Source: Algiphilus sp965216485
GTDB taxonomy: Bacteria > Pseudomonadota > Gammaproteobacteria > Nevskiales > Nevskiaceae
Assembly (NCBI RefSeq): GCF_965216485.1
Contig: NZ_OZ244162.1
Coordinates: 1,736,001 to 1,800,000, forward strand
Length of the DNA: 64,000 nt
Direction: 5' to 3'
The translations under genes and the position numbers were made by a program. The notes under the pieces are model-generated. The model searched no databases and was not told where the DNA came from. It saw only the letters and a list, made by a program, of their open reading frames with translations. This document shows positions 1 through 7,772 of this stretch, in pieces (within the stretch, counting starts at the first letter, position 1; the number at the start of each line of letters is the position of its first letter).

Positions 1-948
1 AAATTTTTTATAACTCCAATCAAGCGCGGAAGTGCCGCGTATGTTTCGATATCGGGAGGATGGGCGCAAGTTTATGAGGCGGCGTTTTCTGTGATTGGTA
101 GGCTGAAAGGCTGCAAAATGGTAGTGCACCACCACAGTTTTGCCTATTTAGATCACTACTCATGGAGAACGCGGCTGCTCACGGTCGCATGTGGAAGGGA
201 ATGCATTCATATAACGCAATCTTCTGGTATGGCGGAGAAGCTTCAGTCGCAATATCTGGTAGCGGATGCGAGGGGGCTTTCAAATGCAACGTTCTTAATG
301 GATCCGGCGAAAGCGGTTGATTTATACAGCAAAAACGAATTAACAAGGAGCAAAGTCAGGGAAATCGGGTTTATTAGTAACATTTGTCTTGAAAAAGGGA
401 TAATGGAGTTCCTGGACCTAGTGGCCGCCGCAGGAAAGGCGGGTTTGTCGCTCCATGCTAGGTTGGCCGGCCCGTTTCAGGATGCTGCCACAGAACAAGC
501 GGTACGCGCTCGGCTGGCATCGTTACCTCAGGTGGAATATGTTGGGCCACAATACAATGCCGCCAAGGATGCTTTTTTCGCAGGTATTGATGTGTTGGTC
601 TTCCCGACGCGATATAAAAACGAAACCGAAGGTATGGTTATTCACGAAGCTATGTCGCGCGGTGTTCCAGTGATCGCCTACGGGCGTGGATGTATTCCGG
701 AGATCGTTGGTGCAAACTGTGGGTTGGTGATCGATCCTTCGGCGCCCTTCGTGCCGGCGGCGCTTGCGAGGCTTCAAAGCTGGCTGGCTGATTCAGCGGC
801 GTTCGAGGCCTCGTCGCTAGCGGCGGCGGCACAGTTTACGCGCACCTATGAGCAAGGAGAGGCGCGCTGGCAGGCACTGTTGGCCGATTTGGTCGGGGGC
901 TCGGCGGTACGCGGGCCAGCTCCTGCGACGAGCGGGGGCACGAGATGA
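1..948 (+). CDS. Glycosyltransferase family 4 (GT-B), 5' end outside window
   Basis: The frame is open from base 1, so the gene starts upstream; a GTG at 91 is internal. About 315 residues are visible, the C-terminal nucleotide-sugar-binding half of a GT-B glycosyltransferase. The signature is the E-x7-E region, where ETEGMVIHEAMSRGVPVIAYG is followed by IPEIVG, which contacts the donor sugar nucleotide in GT4 enzymes. It probably adds a sugar to a lipid-linked surface-polysaccharide repeat at the inner face of the cytoplasmic membrane; donor and acceptor cannot be read. The stop overlaps the next gene by four bases (ATGA), implying coupled translation. The first 400 bases are clearly richer in A+T than the rest of the window, as is usual for transferred polysaccharide genes. 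Confidence 0.85.
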   Translation, partial: KFFITPIKRGSAAYVSISGGWAQVYEAAFSVIGRLKGCKMVVHHHSFAYLDHYSWRTRLLTVACGRECIHITQSSGMAEKLQSQYLVADARGLSNATFLMDPAKAVDLYSKNELTRSKVREIGFISNICLEKGIMEFLDLVAAAGKAGLSLHARLAGPFQDAATEQAVRARLASLPQVEYVGPQYNAAKDAFFAGIDVLVFPTRYKNETEGMVIHEAMSRGVPVIAYGRGCIPEIVGANCGLVIDPSAPFVPAALARLQSWLADSAAFEASSLAAAAQFTRTYEQGEARWQALLADLVGGSAVRGPAPATSGGTR

Positions 949-1670
949 CCGTATTCACCGCCAAAGCTCGCAAGCTCGTGGATATACTCGCCGTGCCGGT
1001 TTGGCGCGGGGCGTTGCGCCGCCAGGGGGTGGCAGCGGGCGTAGAACATGCGGGTGTGCTGCGCAATATGGGTTCGGTGCGCACGGTGGTCGACATTGGT
1101 GCGAACCGCGGTCAGTTCGCGCTGGTGGCGCGACACTGTTTTGCCGATGCGCGCATTGTCTCGTTCGAGCCGCTGTCAGGGCCGGCTGCACGGTGGCGTG
1201 CGGTGTTTGCCAGCGATGTGTCCGCGACGCTGGTGGAGGCCGCACTTGGACCGCAGGCGGGCGAGGCGCAGGTTCACGTCTCGGGGCGTGACGACTCCTC
1301 GTCCCTTTTACCGATCGGCGTACGGCAAAGCGTGCTGTTCCCGGGGACCGAAGAGGTCGGTATCGCGACCGTCCGCGTGTTGCGCCTTGCCGATGCCCTT
1401 CAGACAGTCGACATCATCGCACCAGCGCTGCTCAAGCTTGATGTGCAGGGCTTCGAGCTACAGGCGTTGGCCGGCTGCGAGGAAATGCTGGATCATTTCG
1501 ATTGGGTGTATGCGGAGTGCTCCTTCCAGGAGTTGTACACGGGGCAGTCCCTCGCCGACGAAGTAATCGCCTGGTTGCGCGAGCGAGGTCTGCGTCTGGT
1601 AGGCGTGTATCACATGACCTACGACGCGCGCGGCCAAGCGGTGCAGGCGGATCTTCTCTTCGGGCGGTGA
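945..1670 (+). CDS. FkbM family SAM-dependent methyltransferase
   Basis: The 241-residue protein has the FkbM fold. A SAM-binding motif I (VVDIGANRGQFALVA, near residues 46-60) and an acidic motif II (IVSFEPL) are followed by the family hallmark LLKLDVQGFELQALAG at about 164-180. FkbM proteins O-methylate sugars or other hydroxyls, and in polysaccharide loci they usually decorate a glycan residue. The ATG overlaps the stop of the upstream glycosyltransferase, so the two form an operon. The acceptor cannot be predicted. GC content is higher than in the upstream gene. Confidence 0.88.
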   Translation: MTVFTAKARKLVDILAVPVWRGALRRQGVAAGVEHAGVLRNMGSVRTVVDIGANRGQFALVARHCFADARIVSFEPLSGPAARWRAVFASDVSATLVEAALGPQAGEAQVHVSGRDDSSSLLPIGVRQSVLFPGTEEVGIATVRVLRLADALQTVDIIAPALLKLDVQGFELQALAGCEEMLDHFDWVYAECSFQELYTGQSLADEVIAWLRERGLRLVGVYHMTYDARGQAVQADLLFGR

Positions 1671-2083
1671 GAGTCCGAGTTAGCGTTGGAATTGGTGGTG
1701 GAGGGTCAGGTGGGTATTTTCGATTATCGGCCAGACCTGATTCTGGGAGAGGGGCTTAACGCTTGCGTTTCTAAATCACCACGCCTCGGCACAGCTTAGG
1801 CATTGTTGCGAGTGTCCGTTCTGACGGGATAGAACGCGTGCGAATAGGTCCAGGGGGCAGACTTTGATAGCTGGTCTTTGATTTGCTGCTACCAAACCGT
1901 TTAGCGGAGTCGGCCGCAGGGAAGATAGTCTCAGCCCTCCCGTGAGCTACAGGGCCTAGAACTATCTGGCTCTTTGGCGGTGACTGAGTGGCAAGCTCAT
2001 TGCTTACGAAGTTCGAGTCTTTCGGGTTCAGCTCCAACTCTATTTATTTCTCATACTTAGAACCAACTGTTAAAGGATCAATT
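1671..2083 (+). other. Non-coding gap before gmd
   Basis: A 413-base stretch of intermediate base composition with no convincing gene. A short frame around 1695-1800 reads like protein (residues such as VGIFDYRPDLILGEG) but has no start and stops quickly, so it may be a gene remnant. The gmd promoter should lie here, but no clear -35/-10 pair or JUMPstart/ops element was found. Confidence 0.5.
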
Positions 2084-3193
2084 GTGAAGCGCGCGCTTAT
2101 AACTGGCGTCACAGGGCAAGACGGTGCTTATCTCGCCGAATTCCTACTCGGAAAAGGATACGAGGTGCACGGCATCAAACGCCGAGCGTCTCTGTTCAAC
2201 ACGGATCGCATCGACCACCTGTACCAAGATCCGCACGAGAAAGATCTACGCTTCGTCCTGCACTACGGGGATTTGACGGATGCTACAAACCTGATACGGA
2301 TCATTCAGACCGTGCAGCCGGATGAGATCTACAATCTCGGCGCGCAGAGTCATGTGGCGGTGTCCTTCGAGAGCCCGGAGTACACGGCGAACTCGGACGC
2401 GCTGGGCACGCTGCGGATTCTTGAGGCGGTGCGCATCCTCGGCCTGGAGAAGAAGACTCGGGTTTATCAGGCTTCGACCTCCGAGCTCTACGGCAAGGTG
2501 CAGGAAATTCCTCAGAAGGAGACGACCCCCTTCTATCCACGGTCTCCTTATGCAGTGGCTAAGCTGTATGCCTACTGGATAACGGTGAACTACCGTGAGT
2601 CTTACGGCATGTATGCCTGTAACGGGATTCTCTTCAACCATGAATCCCCACTGCGTGGTGAAACCTTCGTCACGCGCAAGATCACGCGTGCGATGGCGCG
2701 CATTTTCCTAGGCCTGCAAGAGTGTCTCTATCTGGGCAATATGGACTCCCTGCGGGACTGGGGCCACGCACGGGATTACGTGGAGATGCAGTGGCTCATG
2801 CTGCAGCAGGAGGAGCCGGAAGACTTTGTTATCGCGACCGGGCACCAGTACTCGGTGCGAGATTTCGTGAATGCGGCCGCTGGCGAACTCGGCATGAAGC
2901 TTCGCTGGGAAGGCGCCGGGGTCGAAGAAGTTGGGTATCTGGAGTCGGCGGGTGAGGAATGTGTTGTCGCGCCCGGGACCCGAGTTGTGGCGGTGGATTC
3001 GCGTTATTTCCGACCGGCGGAGGTGGAAACGCTGTTGGGCGACCCCACCAAGGCACGCGAGAAGCTGGGGTGGACGCCGAAGACCACCTTTGAAGAACTC
3101 GTTGCAGAAATGGTGCGCGAAGACCTCAACAGTGCTCGGAGGGATGATCTGGTTCGGAATGCGGGCTACAAGTCCTTCGACTACCACGAATGA
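2084..3193 (+). CDS. gmd: GDP-mannose 4,6-dehydratase
   Basis: Converts GDP-D-mannose to GDP-4-keto-6-deoxy-D-mannose, the first committed step to GDP-L-fucose and related 6-deoxyhexoses, in the cytosol. At 369 residues it has the family length. The NADP-binding TGVTGQDG loop is near residues 8-15, the active-site serine/threonine region is QASTSELYG, and the YxxxK pair is in YAVAKLYAYW. The motif RDWGHARDYVE is characteristic of Gmd. I chose the GTG at 2084 because AAAGGA sits seven bases upstream and the protein then begins VKRALITGVTGQDG like its homologues; the frame is open from 1988 but those 32 residues do not resemble the family. fcl follows after about 10 bases, so they are co-transcribed. 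Confidence 0.95.
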   Translation: MKRALITGVTGQDGAYLAEFLLGKGYEVHGIKRRASLFNTDRIDHLYQDPHEKDLRFVLHYGDLTDATNLIRIIQTVQPDEIYNLGAQSHVAVSFESPEYTANSDALGTLRILEAVRILGLEKKTRVYQASTSELYGKVQEIPQKETTPFYPRSPYAVAKLYAYWITVNYRESYGMYACNGILFNHESPLRGETFVTRKITRAMARIFLGLQECLYLGNMDSLRDWGHARDYVEMQWLMLQQEEPEDFVIATGHQYSVRDFVNAAAGELGMKLRWEGAGVEEVGYLESAGEECVVAPGTRVVAVDSRYFRPAEVETLLGDPTKAREKLGWTPKTTFEELVAEMVREDLNSARRDDLVRNAGYKSFDYHE

Positions 3194-3203
3194 TGGCGGG
3201 CGA

Positions 3204-4151
3204 ATGATCATGCAAAAGGATGCCAGGGTTTTCGTCGCCGGCCATCGCGGCCTGGTGGGTTCGGCGATCTGCCGCAAGCTTGAGGCGGATGGCTATTCGG
3301 ATGTGCTGACTCAGTCACGCAGCGAGACCGACCTGACCGATCCGGCCGAGGTTCGGCAGTTCTTCGCGCAGGCGCAGCCGGAATACGTGTTCCTCGCGGC
3401 TGCCAAGGTCGGCGGAATCCACGCCAACAACAGTGCGCCTGCAGATTTCCTGCGCGACAACCTGCAGATCCAGCTCAACGTGATCGATGCCGCTTACCGG
3501 GCCGGTGTGAAGAAGCTGGTGTTTCTGGGGTCGTCCTGCATCTATCCGAAGCACGCGCCGCAGCCGATGAAGGAAGAGCATCTGCTTACAGGGCCGCTCG
3601 AGCCGACGAACGAGTGGTATGCCATCGCCAAGATTGCCGGCATTAAGCAATGCCAAGCCTACCGCCGGCAGTATGGCTTCAACGCGATCAGCCTGATGCC
3701 GACGAATTTGTACGGGCCGGGCGATAACTTTGATTTACAGAATTCGCACGTGCTACCAGCGTTGATTCGCAAGTTCCACGAGGCGCGGGAAGCAGGCGAC
3801 GCCACCGTTACGGTATGGGGCTCGGGCACACCGCGGCGCGAGTTTTTGCACGTGGATGACCTGGCTGATGCCTGCCTGTATCTGATGCAGAACTACGAAA
3901 GCGAGGACATCGTCAATGTTGGATGGGGGGAAGACCTCAGCATTGCCGAATTGGCAGCGATGGTGAAAGATGTCGTCGGCTTTGAGGGTGACATCGTCTA
4001 CGACGCCGACAAGCCGGATGGCACACCTCGGAAGTTGATGGATACCAGTCGGCTCTCAGAGCTCGGCTGGAAGCCACAGATTGGTTTGCGCGAGGGGTTG
4101 GAGGAGACGTATAGATGGTTCCTGGAACATCAGGATGCGGTGCGGGGGTGA
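3204..4151 (+). CDS. fcl: GDP-L-fucose synthase (4-keto-6-deoxymannose 3,5-epimerase/4-reductase)
   Basis: Catalyses the NADPH-dependent epimerisation and reduction of GDP-4-keto-6-deoxymannose to GDP-L-fucose, using the product of gmd just upstream. About 315 residues, as in WcaG/Fcl. It has the Rossmann loop VAGHRGLVGSAI at the N-terminus, the catalytic serine region FLGSSCIYP, and YxxxK in NEWYAIAKIAGIK. The start is ATG at 3204 or 3210; both give MQKDARVFVAGHRG and only two residues differ. The frame is open far upstream, but that part is the shadow of gmd. Together gmd and fcl show that the locus makes a fucose-containing glycan or a related product. Confidence 0.95.
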   Translation: MIMQKDARVFVAGHRGLVGSAICRKLEADGYSDVLTQSRSETDLTDPAEVRQFFAQAQPEYVFLAAAKVGGIHANNSAPADFLRDNLQIQLNVIDAAYRAGVKKLVFLGSSCIYPKHAPQPMKEEHLLTGPLEPTNEWYAIAKIAGIKQCQAYRRQYGFNAISLMPTNLYGPGDNFDLQNSHVLPALIRKFHEAREAGDATVTVWGSGTPRREFLHVDDLADACLYLMQNYESEDIVNVGWGEDLSIAELAAMVKDVVGFEGDIVYDADKPDGTPRKLMDTSRLSELGWKPQIGLREGLEETYRWFLEHQDAVRG

Positions 4152-4181
4152 TTCTTGTGGTTTGCTCGACGCCTTGCTAAG

Positions 4182-4234
4182 CCCCCTCATCCGCCGCTGC
4201 CGCGCCACCTTTTCCCCGACGGGGAGAAGGGATG
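4182..4234 (+). repeat. Solitary GC-rich palindromic repeat unit
   Basis: A degenerate single copy of the repeat that forms arrays at 14.9, 18.7 and 31.5 kb. It starts CCCCCTCATCC and ends in a TTTTCCCCGACGGGGAGAAG palindrome. It lies between fcl and the Nudix gene. Confidence 0.6.
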
Positions 4235-4287
4235 GCAGAGCACGATGACAGCGTGCTGCCACTTGGTAAAAGTTGTGCTCAAAGGCT

Positions 4288-4773
4288 TTGACTGATGCTC
4301 GCGAGGGCTTTCTGAGCGCTGCGGACTTTCGGCATGCGATCGCCTCTTTGCCGCTGGTTTCGGTGGACCTACTGATCGTCAATGGGGGCAAGTTGCTGCT
4401 TGGCCAACGGAGAGATGAGCCGGCGCGGGGTACTTGGTTTGTGCCTGGCGGGCGGATTCGTCGGGGCGAGGCGATCGCAAAGGCGCTGCAGCGGGTTTGG
4501 CGTGAAGAGATTGTTGGCGACATGCCCATTGCGCAGCCCCAGCTTTTGGGCGTATACGAGCATTTCTATGACTGCGCCTTCGATGGTTCGGCGGTCGCTA
4601 CCCACTACGTGGTGCTTGCCTACTGCTTCGCACTGACGAAGACGGTCGATCTGCGGCAGGAATCGCACGACAACACGTGGTGGGCGCCGATCGTGGAGCG
4701 GCCAGTGGAGCATGCGGGGGCGTCCGTGCACCCGAATGCGCAGGCCTATTTCGCTGCGCTACTGGATGGCTAG
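4288..4773 (+). CDS. gmm: GDP-mannose mannosyl hydrolase-like Nudix protein
   Basis: About 161 residues, similar to WcaH/Gmm, which hydrolyses GDP-mannose (and GDP-glucose) to GDP plus sugar and may tune nucleotide-sugar pools. Characteristic pieces are PLVSVDLLIV, RDEPARGTWFVPGGR and a modified Nudix box in which G-x5-E-x7-R is kept but the canonical REUxEE is altered to RVWREE, as is typical of this subfamily. ATHYVVLAY and a C-terminal VHPNAQAYF also match. The start is uncertain: TTG codons at 4273 and 4288 are in frame and no in-frame ATG precedes the conserved region. It sits directly after gmd-fcl, the same order as in the colanic acid cluster. Confidence 0.85.
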   Translation: MTDAREGFLSAADFRHAIASLPLVSVDLLIVNGGKLLLGQRRDEPARGTWFVPGGRIRRGEAIAKALQRVWREEIVGDMPIAQPQLLGVYEHFYDCAFDGSAVATHYVVLAYCFALTKTVDLRQESHDNTWWAPIVERPVEHAGASVHPNAQAYFAALLDG

Positions 4774-4808
4774 GCTGGTGGTTGAGCCCTCGGGCGGGCT
4801 CGCGCGGC

Positions 4809-6092
4809 TCAGGTTCTCGTGTTCGAGGCTTTGCCTGCCAGCCCGAGCAACTTCTGCTCGAAGGTCTGAAGGATCCGGTCCTGATCCAGGTGGGTCTCGG
4901 CATATGCCCGCGCCTTTTGTCCTTTCGCCAAGCGCGCGGGGGCATCGTCTCCGAGCGTTCTCACGGCGTCAGCGAGGGCCTCACTATCCCCTGGTGGAGT
5001 ACAGACACCACAGCCGCCGTCTTCGAGGGCATCCCAGAGTGCCGTGCCCTTCTCCGCTGTCGCGATGGCGGGGCGGCCGGCCGCAAGGATGTTGGTCAAC
5101 TTGGAGGGCATGACGAGGTCTGCCGCTTCGCGCTTCTGGATGACGAGATGGATATCGGCCGCCCCCAGCATCTCGCCCAGGCGGGCGCGTGGTTGCAGGT
5201 CCAGAAAGTGCAAACGGGGGAGCCCCAGTTCCGTGGCTCGCGCTTCCAGGCGTTCGCGATCGGAGCCGTTGCCCACGATCACGAAATGAAAGCGGCCGTC
5301 GTCCTTCATCTCGTGAGCCGCGTCGAGCAGTACATCGAGTCCCTGTTTGGTGGCGATGGCGCCGGCGTACATCACGAGGACGTCGTTCGGGCTAACCCCG
5401 AGCTCCTTTCGGAAGCTGTTGTTAGGATCCGTAGGTGTGATCTGGGTGATATCGGCCCAGTTGGGGGATAGCCAGGTGCGGTCCGTGTCCGCGCCCTTTT
5501 CGTTGGCGCGCCGGCACATGGAGGGCGTGATCGAGGAGACCCGGGTCGCGCGGCGGAGGAAGAAGTTTTCCAGGGCGAAGAGCAGGCGGTCGAACTTGCC
5601 CAATGTCAGCATTCCGAGTCGCAGGGCCGCATCTACCTGAAAGTCTTGCACGTGAAGCACCCAGGGAGCACGACGAATGAAGCGGTACAGCGTGGGCATC
5701 ACTGCCGTCTGCAATGGCGGGCAGATGGCGATCACCACGTCATAGCGCTTGCGGGAAAAGAGAATACGCGCCCACCAATAGAGCGAACAGAAGGAGAAGC
5801 TCAGCTCCATCAGGATGCGCTGCTTTGCGGATACCCCGCTGCCTGAGGGCACGGTGTGCGGCGTCCGAAATACGGTTACGCCATCTAGCGCTTCTTTCCG
5901 GAGCCCTTTACCTTTGTAGTCCGGGCGGACTTTCCATTCCGGGTAATGGGGCAGGCCGGCGATCGCATCGACATGGTGGCCGCGTTTGGCGAGCCATTTC
6001 GCCATTTCACCCGTGTACATCCCCGTCGCAGTCTCTTCTGGGGCGAAGTTCAGGCTGACGATGAGGATGCGGAGGTGGGGGGTGTTGGGCAC
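4809..6092 (-). CDS. wcaI: WcaI-like glycosyltransferase family 4
   Basis: A 427-residue GT-B transferase of the WcaI type, the predicted fucosyltransferase of colanic acid synthesis. The N-terminus has ILIVSLNFAPEETATGMY and LPHYPEWKV; further on are VIAICPPLQTA, LHVQDFQVDAALRLGML and a C-terminal donor-site region with VMPSKLTNILAAGRP. The start is a GTG, and the protein begins immediately with the conserved first beta strand. It is the last gene of a minus-strand group transcribed manB, manC, wcaI, and it converges on gmm. The acceptor is inferred from family and context only. Confidence 0.82.
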   Translation of the reverse strand: MPNTPHLRILIVSLNFAPEETATGMYTGEMAKWLAKRGHHVDAIAGLPHYPEWKVRPDYKGKGLRKEALDGVTVFRTPHTVPSGSGVSAKQRILMELSFSFCSLYWWARILFSRKRYDVVIAICPPLQTAVMPTLYRFIRRAPWVLHVQDFQVDAALRLGMLTLGKFDRLLFALENFFLRRATRVSSITPSMCRRANEKGADTDRTWLSPNWADITQITPTDPNNSFRKELGVSPNDVLVMYAGAIATKQGLDVLLDAAHEMKDDGRFHFVIVGNGSDRERLEARATELGLPRLHFLDLQPRARLGEMLGAADIHLVIQKREAADLVMPSKLTNILAAGRPAIATAEKGTALWDALEDGGCGVCTPPGDSEALADAVRTLGDDAPARLAKGQKARAYAETHLDQDRILQTFEQKLLGLAGKASNTRT

Positions 6093-6150
6093 TTGGGTTG
6101 GTCCGTGTCGCTGTTATTGGGCACCTGGGGGAGAAGCTTGAGGCGCTTCG

Positions 6151-6192
6151 CGCCCCCTCATCCCCGGCCCTTCTCCCTTGGGGAGAAGGGGG
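6151..6192 (+). repeat. Solitary GC-rich palindromic repeat unit
   Basis: A single copy of the half-unit CCCCCTCATCCCCGGCCCTT followed by CTCCCTTGGGGAGAAGGGGG. It sits between manC and the wcaI-like gene and could form a stem in either transcript. Confidence 0.65.
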
Positions 6193-6209
6193 ATAGATGC
6201 TGAAGTGCA

Positions 6210-7637
6210 TTAGTTCGTCTGCTTGGTCCGTCCGTAGACGTCATCGAAGCGCACGATGTCATCCTCGCCGAGATAGGAGCCGGACTGCACTTCGATAAGC
6301 TCTAGCGGGAGCTGCCCGGGATTGTCCAGGCGGTGCTTGGTGCCGAGGGGGATGTAGACGCTCTGGTTTTCGGTGACGAGCTTTTCTTCGTCGCCGCAGG
6401 TGACGCGAGCCGTGCCGCGGACAACGATCCAGTGCTCCGCGCGGTGGTGATGCATCTGCAGGCTGAGTTTTTCGCCCGGTTTCACCACAATGCGCTTGAC
6501 CTGGAAGCGCTCCCCTTCGGCGATGGATTCGTAGCTGCCCCACGGGCGCAAGACGCGGGGATGCAGCTCGGCCTCGGCACGTTTGTCCAGCTGCAGTTGT
6601 TTGACGATGCGCCGCACGTCTTGCGCGCGGTCGGTGGGGGCGACCAGCACGGCATCTTTGGTTTCTACGATGAGGTGGTCGTCCATTCCTACGGCGGCGA
6701 CGAGGCGGCTGCTGGCATGGACAAGGGTATTTCGGCTGTCCTCCATCAGCACGTCGCCGTGTTTGACGTTGCCGTGCTCATCGGCGGGCAGTTTCTGCAG
6801 GAAGCTCCACGAGCCGATGTCGTCCCAACCGGCATCCATTGGTACCAGACCGGCGCTGCGGGTCTTTTCCATGATGGCGTAGTCGATGGAATCCGAGCGG
6901 GCGGCGGCGAAGGCGGTGGCGTCCAAGCGCAGGAAGTCGAGATCCTGATTGGCCTCTCGCAGGGCAGCCTCACAGGCACTTAACATCTCGGGTTCCAGTG
7001 CCTTGGCCTCGTTCAGCAGATGCTGGGCAGCAAACAGGAACAGGCCGCCGTTCCAAGCATAGGCCTCATCGGCGATATAACGTTGTGCATCTTCCAGGCA
7101 CGGCTTTTCGATAAAGGCTTCCAGGGCAAATCCACCCTCATTCAGCGCCGGGCCGCGCTTGAGGTAGCCGTAGCCGGTTTCCGCGCGGGTGGGCTTGATG
7201 CCGAAGGTGACGATGCGCCCGCTCGCGGCAACCTGGGTGGCGGTGGCGGCTGCACTGCAGAAGGCCGCTTCATCCGCCACGGCGTGGTCGGCACTCATCA
7301 GAAAAACCTGCGCGTCTTCTCCATGCTGTTGGCAGGCAAATAATGCGGCAACGATGGCAGCGGGTGCGGTGTTGCGGCCTTCCGGCTCCAGGATGATGAC
7401 GGCGTTGTCGATGCCCACTTCGCGCAGTTGCTCGGCTACCAGAAAGCGATGCCGGTCCGCGCAGATGATGACCATTGGCGCGGCGTTGTCGAGCATGGCG
7501 GCACGCAGGGCGGTAGCCTGCAGCAGGGTGTGCTCGCCGATCAGCTTGTGGAACTGCTTTGGGTAGCCTTCCCGGGACAGCGGCCACAGGCGGGTGCCGG
7601 TGCCGCCGGCTAGGAGGACGGGTACTAGAGTGGGCAT
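6210..7637 (-). CDS. manC: Mannose-1-phosphate guanylyltransferase / mannose-6-phosphate isomerase
   Basis: Bifunctional type II enzyme of 475 residues. The N-terminal nucleotidyltransferase makes GDP-mannose from GTP and mannose-1-phosphate; its loop is LAGGTGTRLWPLSREGYPKQ. The C-terminal cupin-type phosphomannose isomerase domain has PWGSYESI, FQVKRIVVKPGEKLSLQ and MHHHRAEHWIVVRGTA, with metal-binding histidines. Signature FIEKP and the lysine-containing core match CpsB/XanB/AlgA. It supplies GDP-mannose to Gmd encoded on the opposite strand. manB lies upstream in the same direction with a roughly 135-base gap that holds a repeat unit. Confidence 0.95.
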   Translation of the reverse strand: MPTLVPVLLAGGTGTRLWPLSREGYPKQFHKLIGEHTLLQATALRAAMLDNAAPMVIICADRHRFLVAEQLREVGIDNAVIILEPEGRNTAPAAIVAALFACQQHGEDAQVFLMSADHAVADEAAFCSAAATATQVAASGRIVTFGIKPTRAETGYGYLKRGPALNEGGFALEAFIEKPCLEDAQRYIADEAYAWNGGLFLFAAQHLLNEAKALEPEMLSACEAALREANQDLDFLRLDATAFAAARSDSIDYAIMEKTRSAGLVPMDAGWDDIGSWSFLQKLPADEHGNVKHGDVLMEDSRNTLVHASSRLVAAVGMDDHLIVETKDAVLVAPTDRAQDVRRIVKQLQLDKRAEAELHPRVLRPWGSYESIAEGERFQVKRIVVKPGEKLSLQMHHHRAEHWIVVRGTARVTCGDEEKLVTENQSVYIPLGTKHRLDNPGQLPLELIEVQSGSYLGEDDIVRFDDVYGRTKQTN

Positions 7638-7695
7638 GGGTGGGTGCGTTGTGGCGTGGGGTGCTGAATACGGGGGTTGATGGTAGTTGCTTTGC

Positions 7696-7743
7696 CCTCA
7701 CCCGGCCCTCCGGGCCACCCTTTCCCATTTTTGGGAGAGGGGA
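7696..7743 (+). repeat. Solitary GC-rich palindromic repeat unit
   Basis: A diverged single copy (CCCTCACCCGGCCCTCCGGG, then CCCTTTCCCATTTTTGGGAG). It lies in the manB-manC gap, so the two genes are separated by a potential stem-loop. Confidence 0.6.
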
Positions 7744-7772
7744 CAGCAGGGCTTTGGTGGGTTTTGTGTGGA

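Noticed and set aside
1671..2083. JUMPstart/ops (RfaH) element before gmd
   Set aside because: GGCGGT occurs near 1976 but the rest of the ops consensus is missing.
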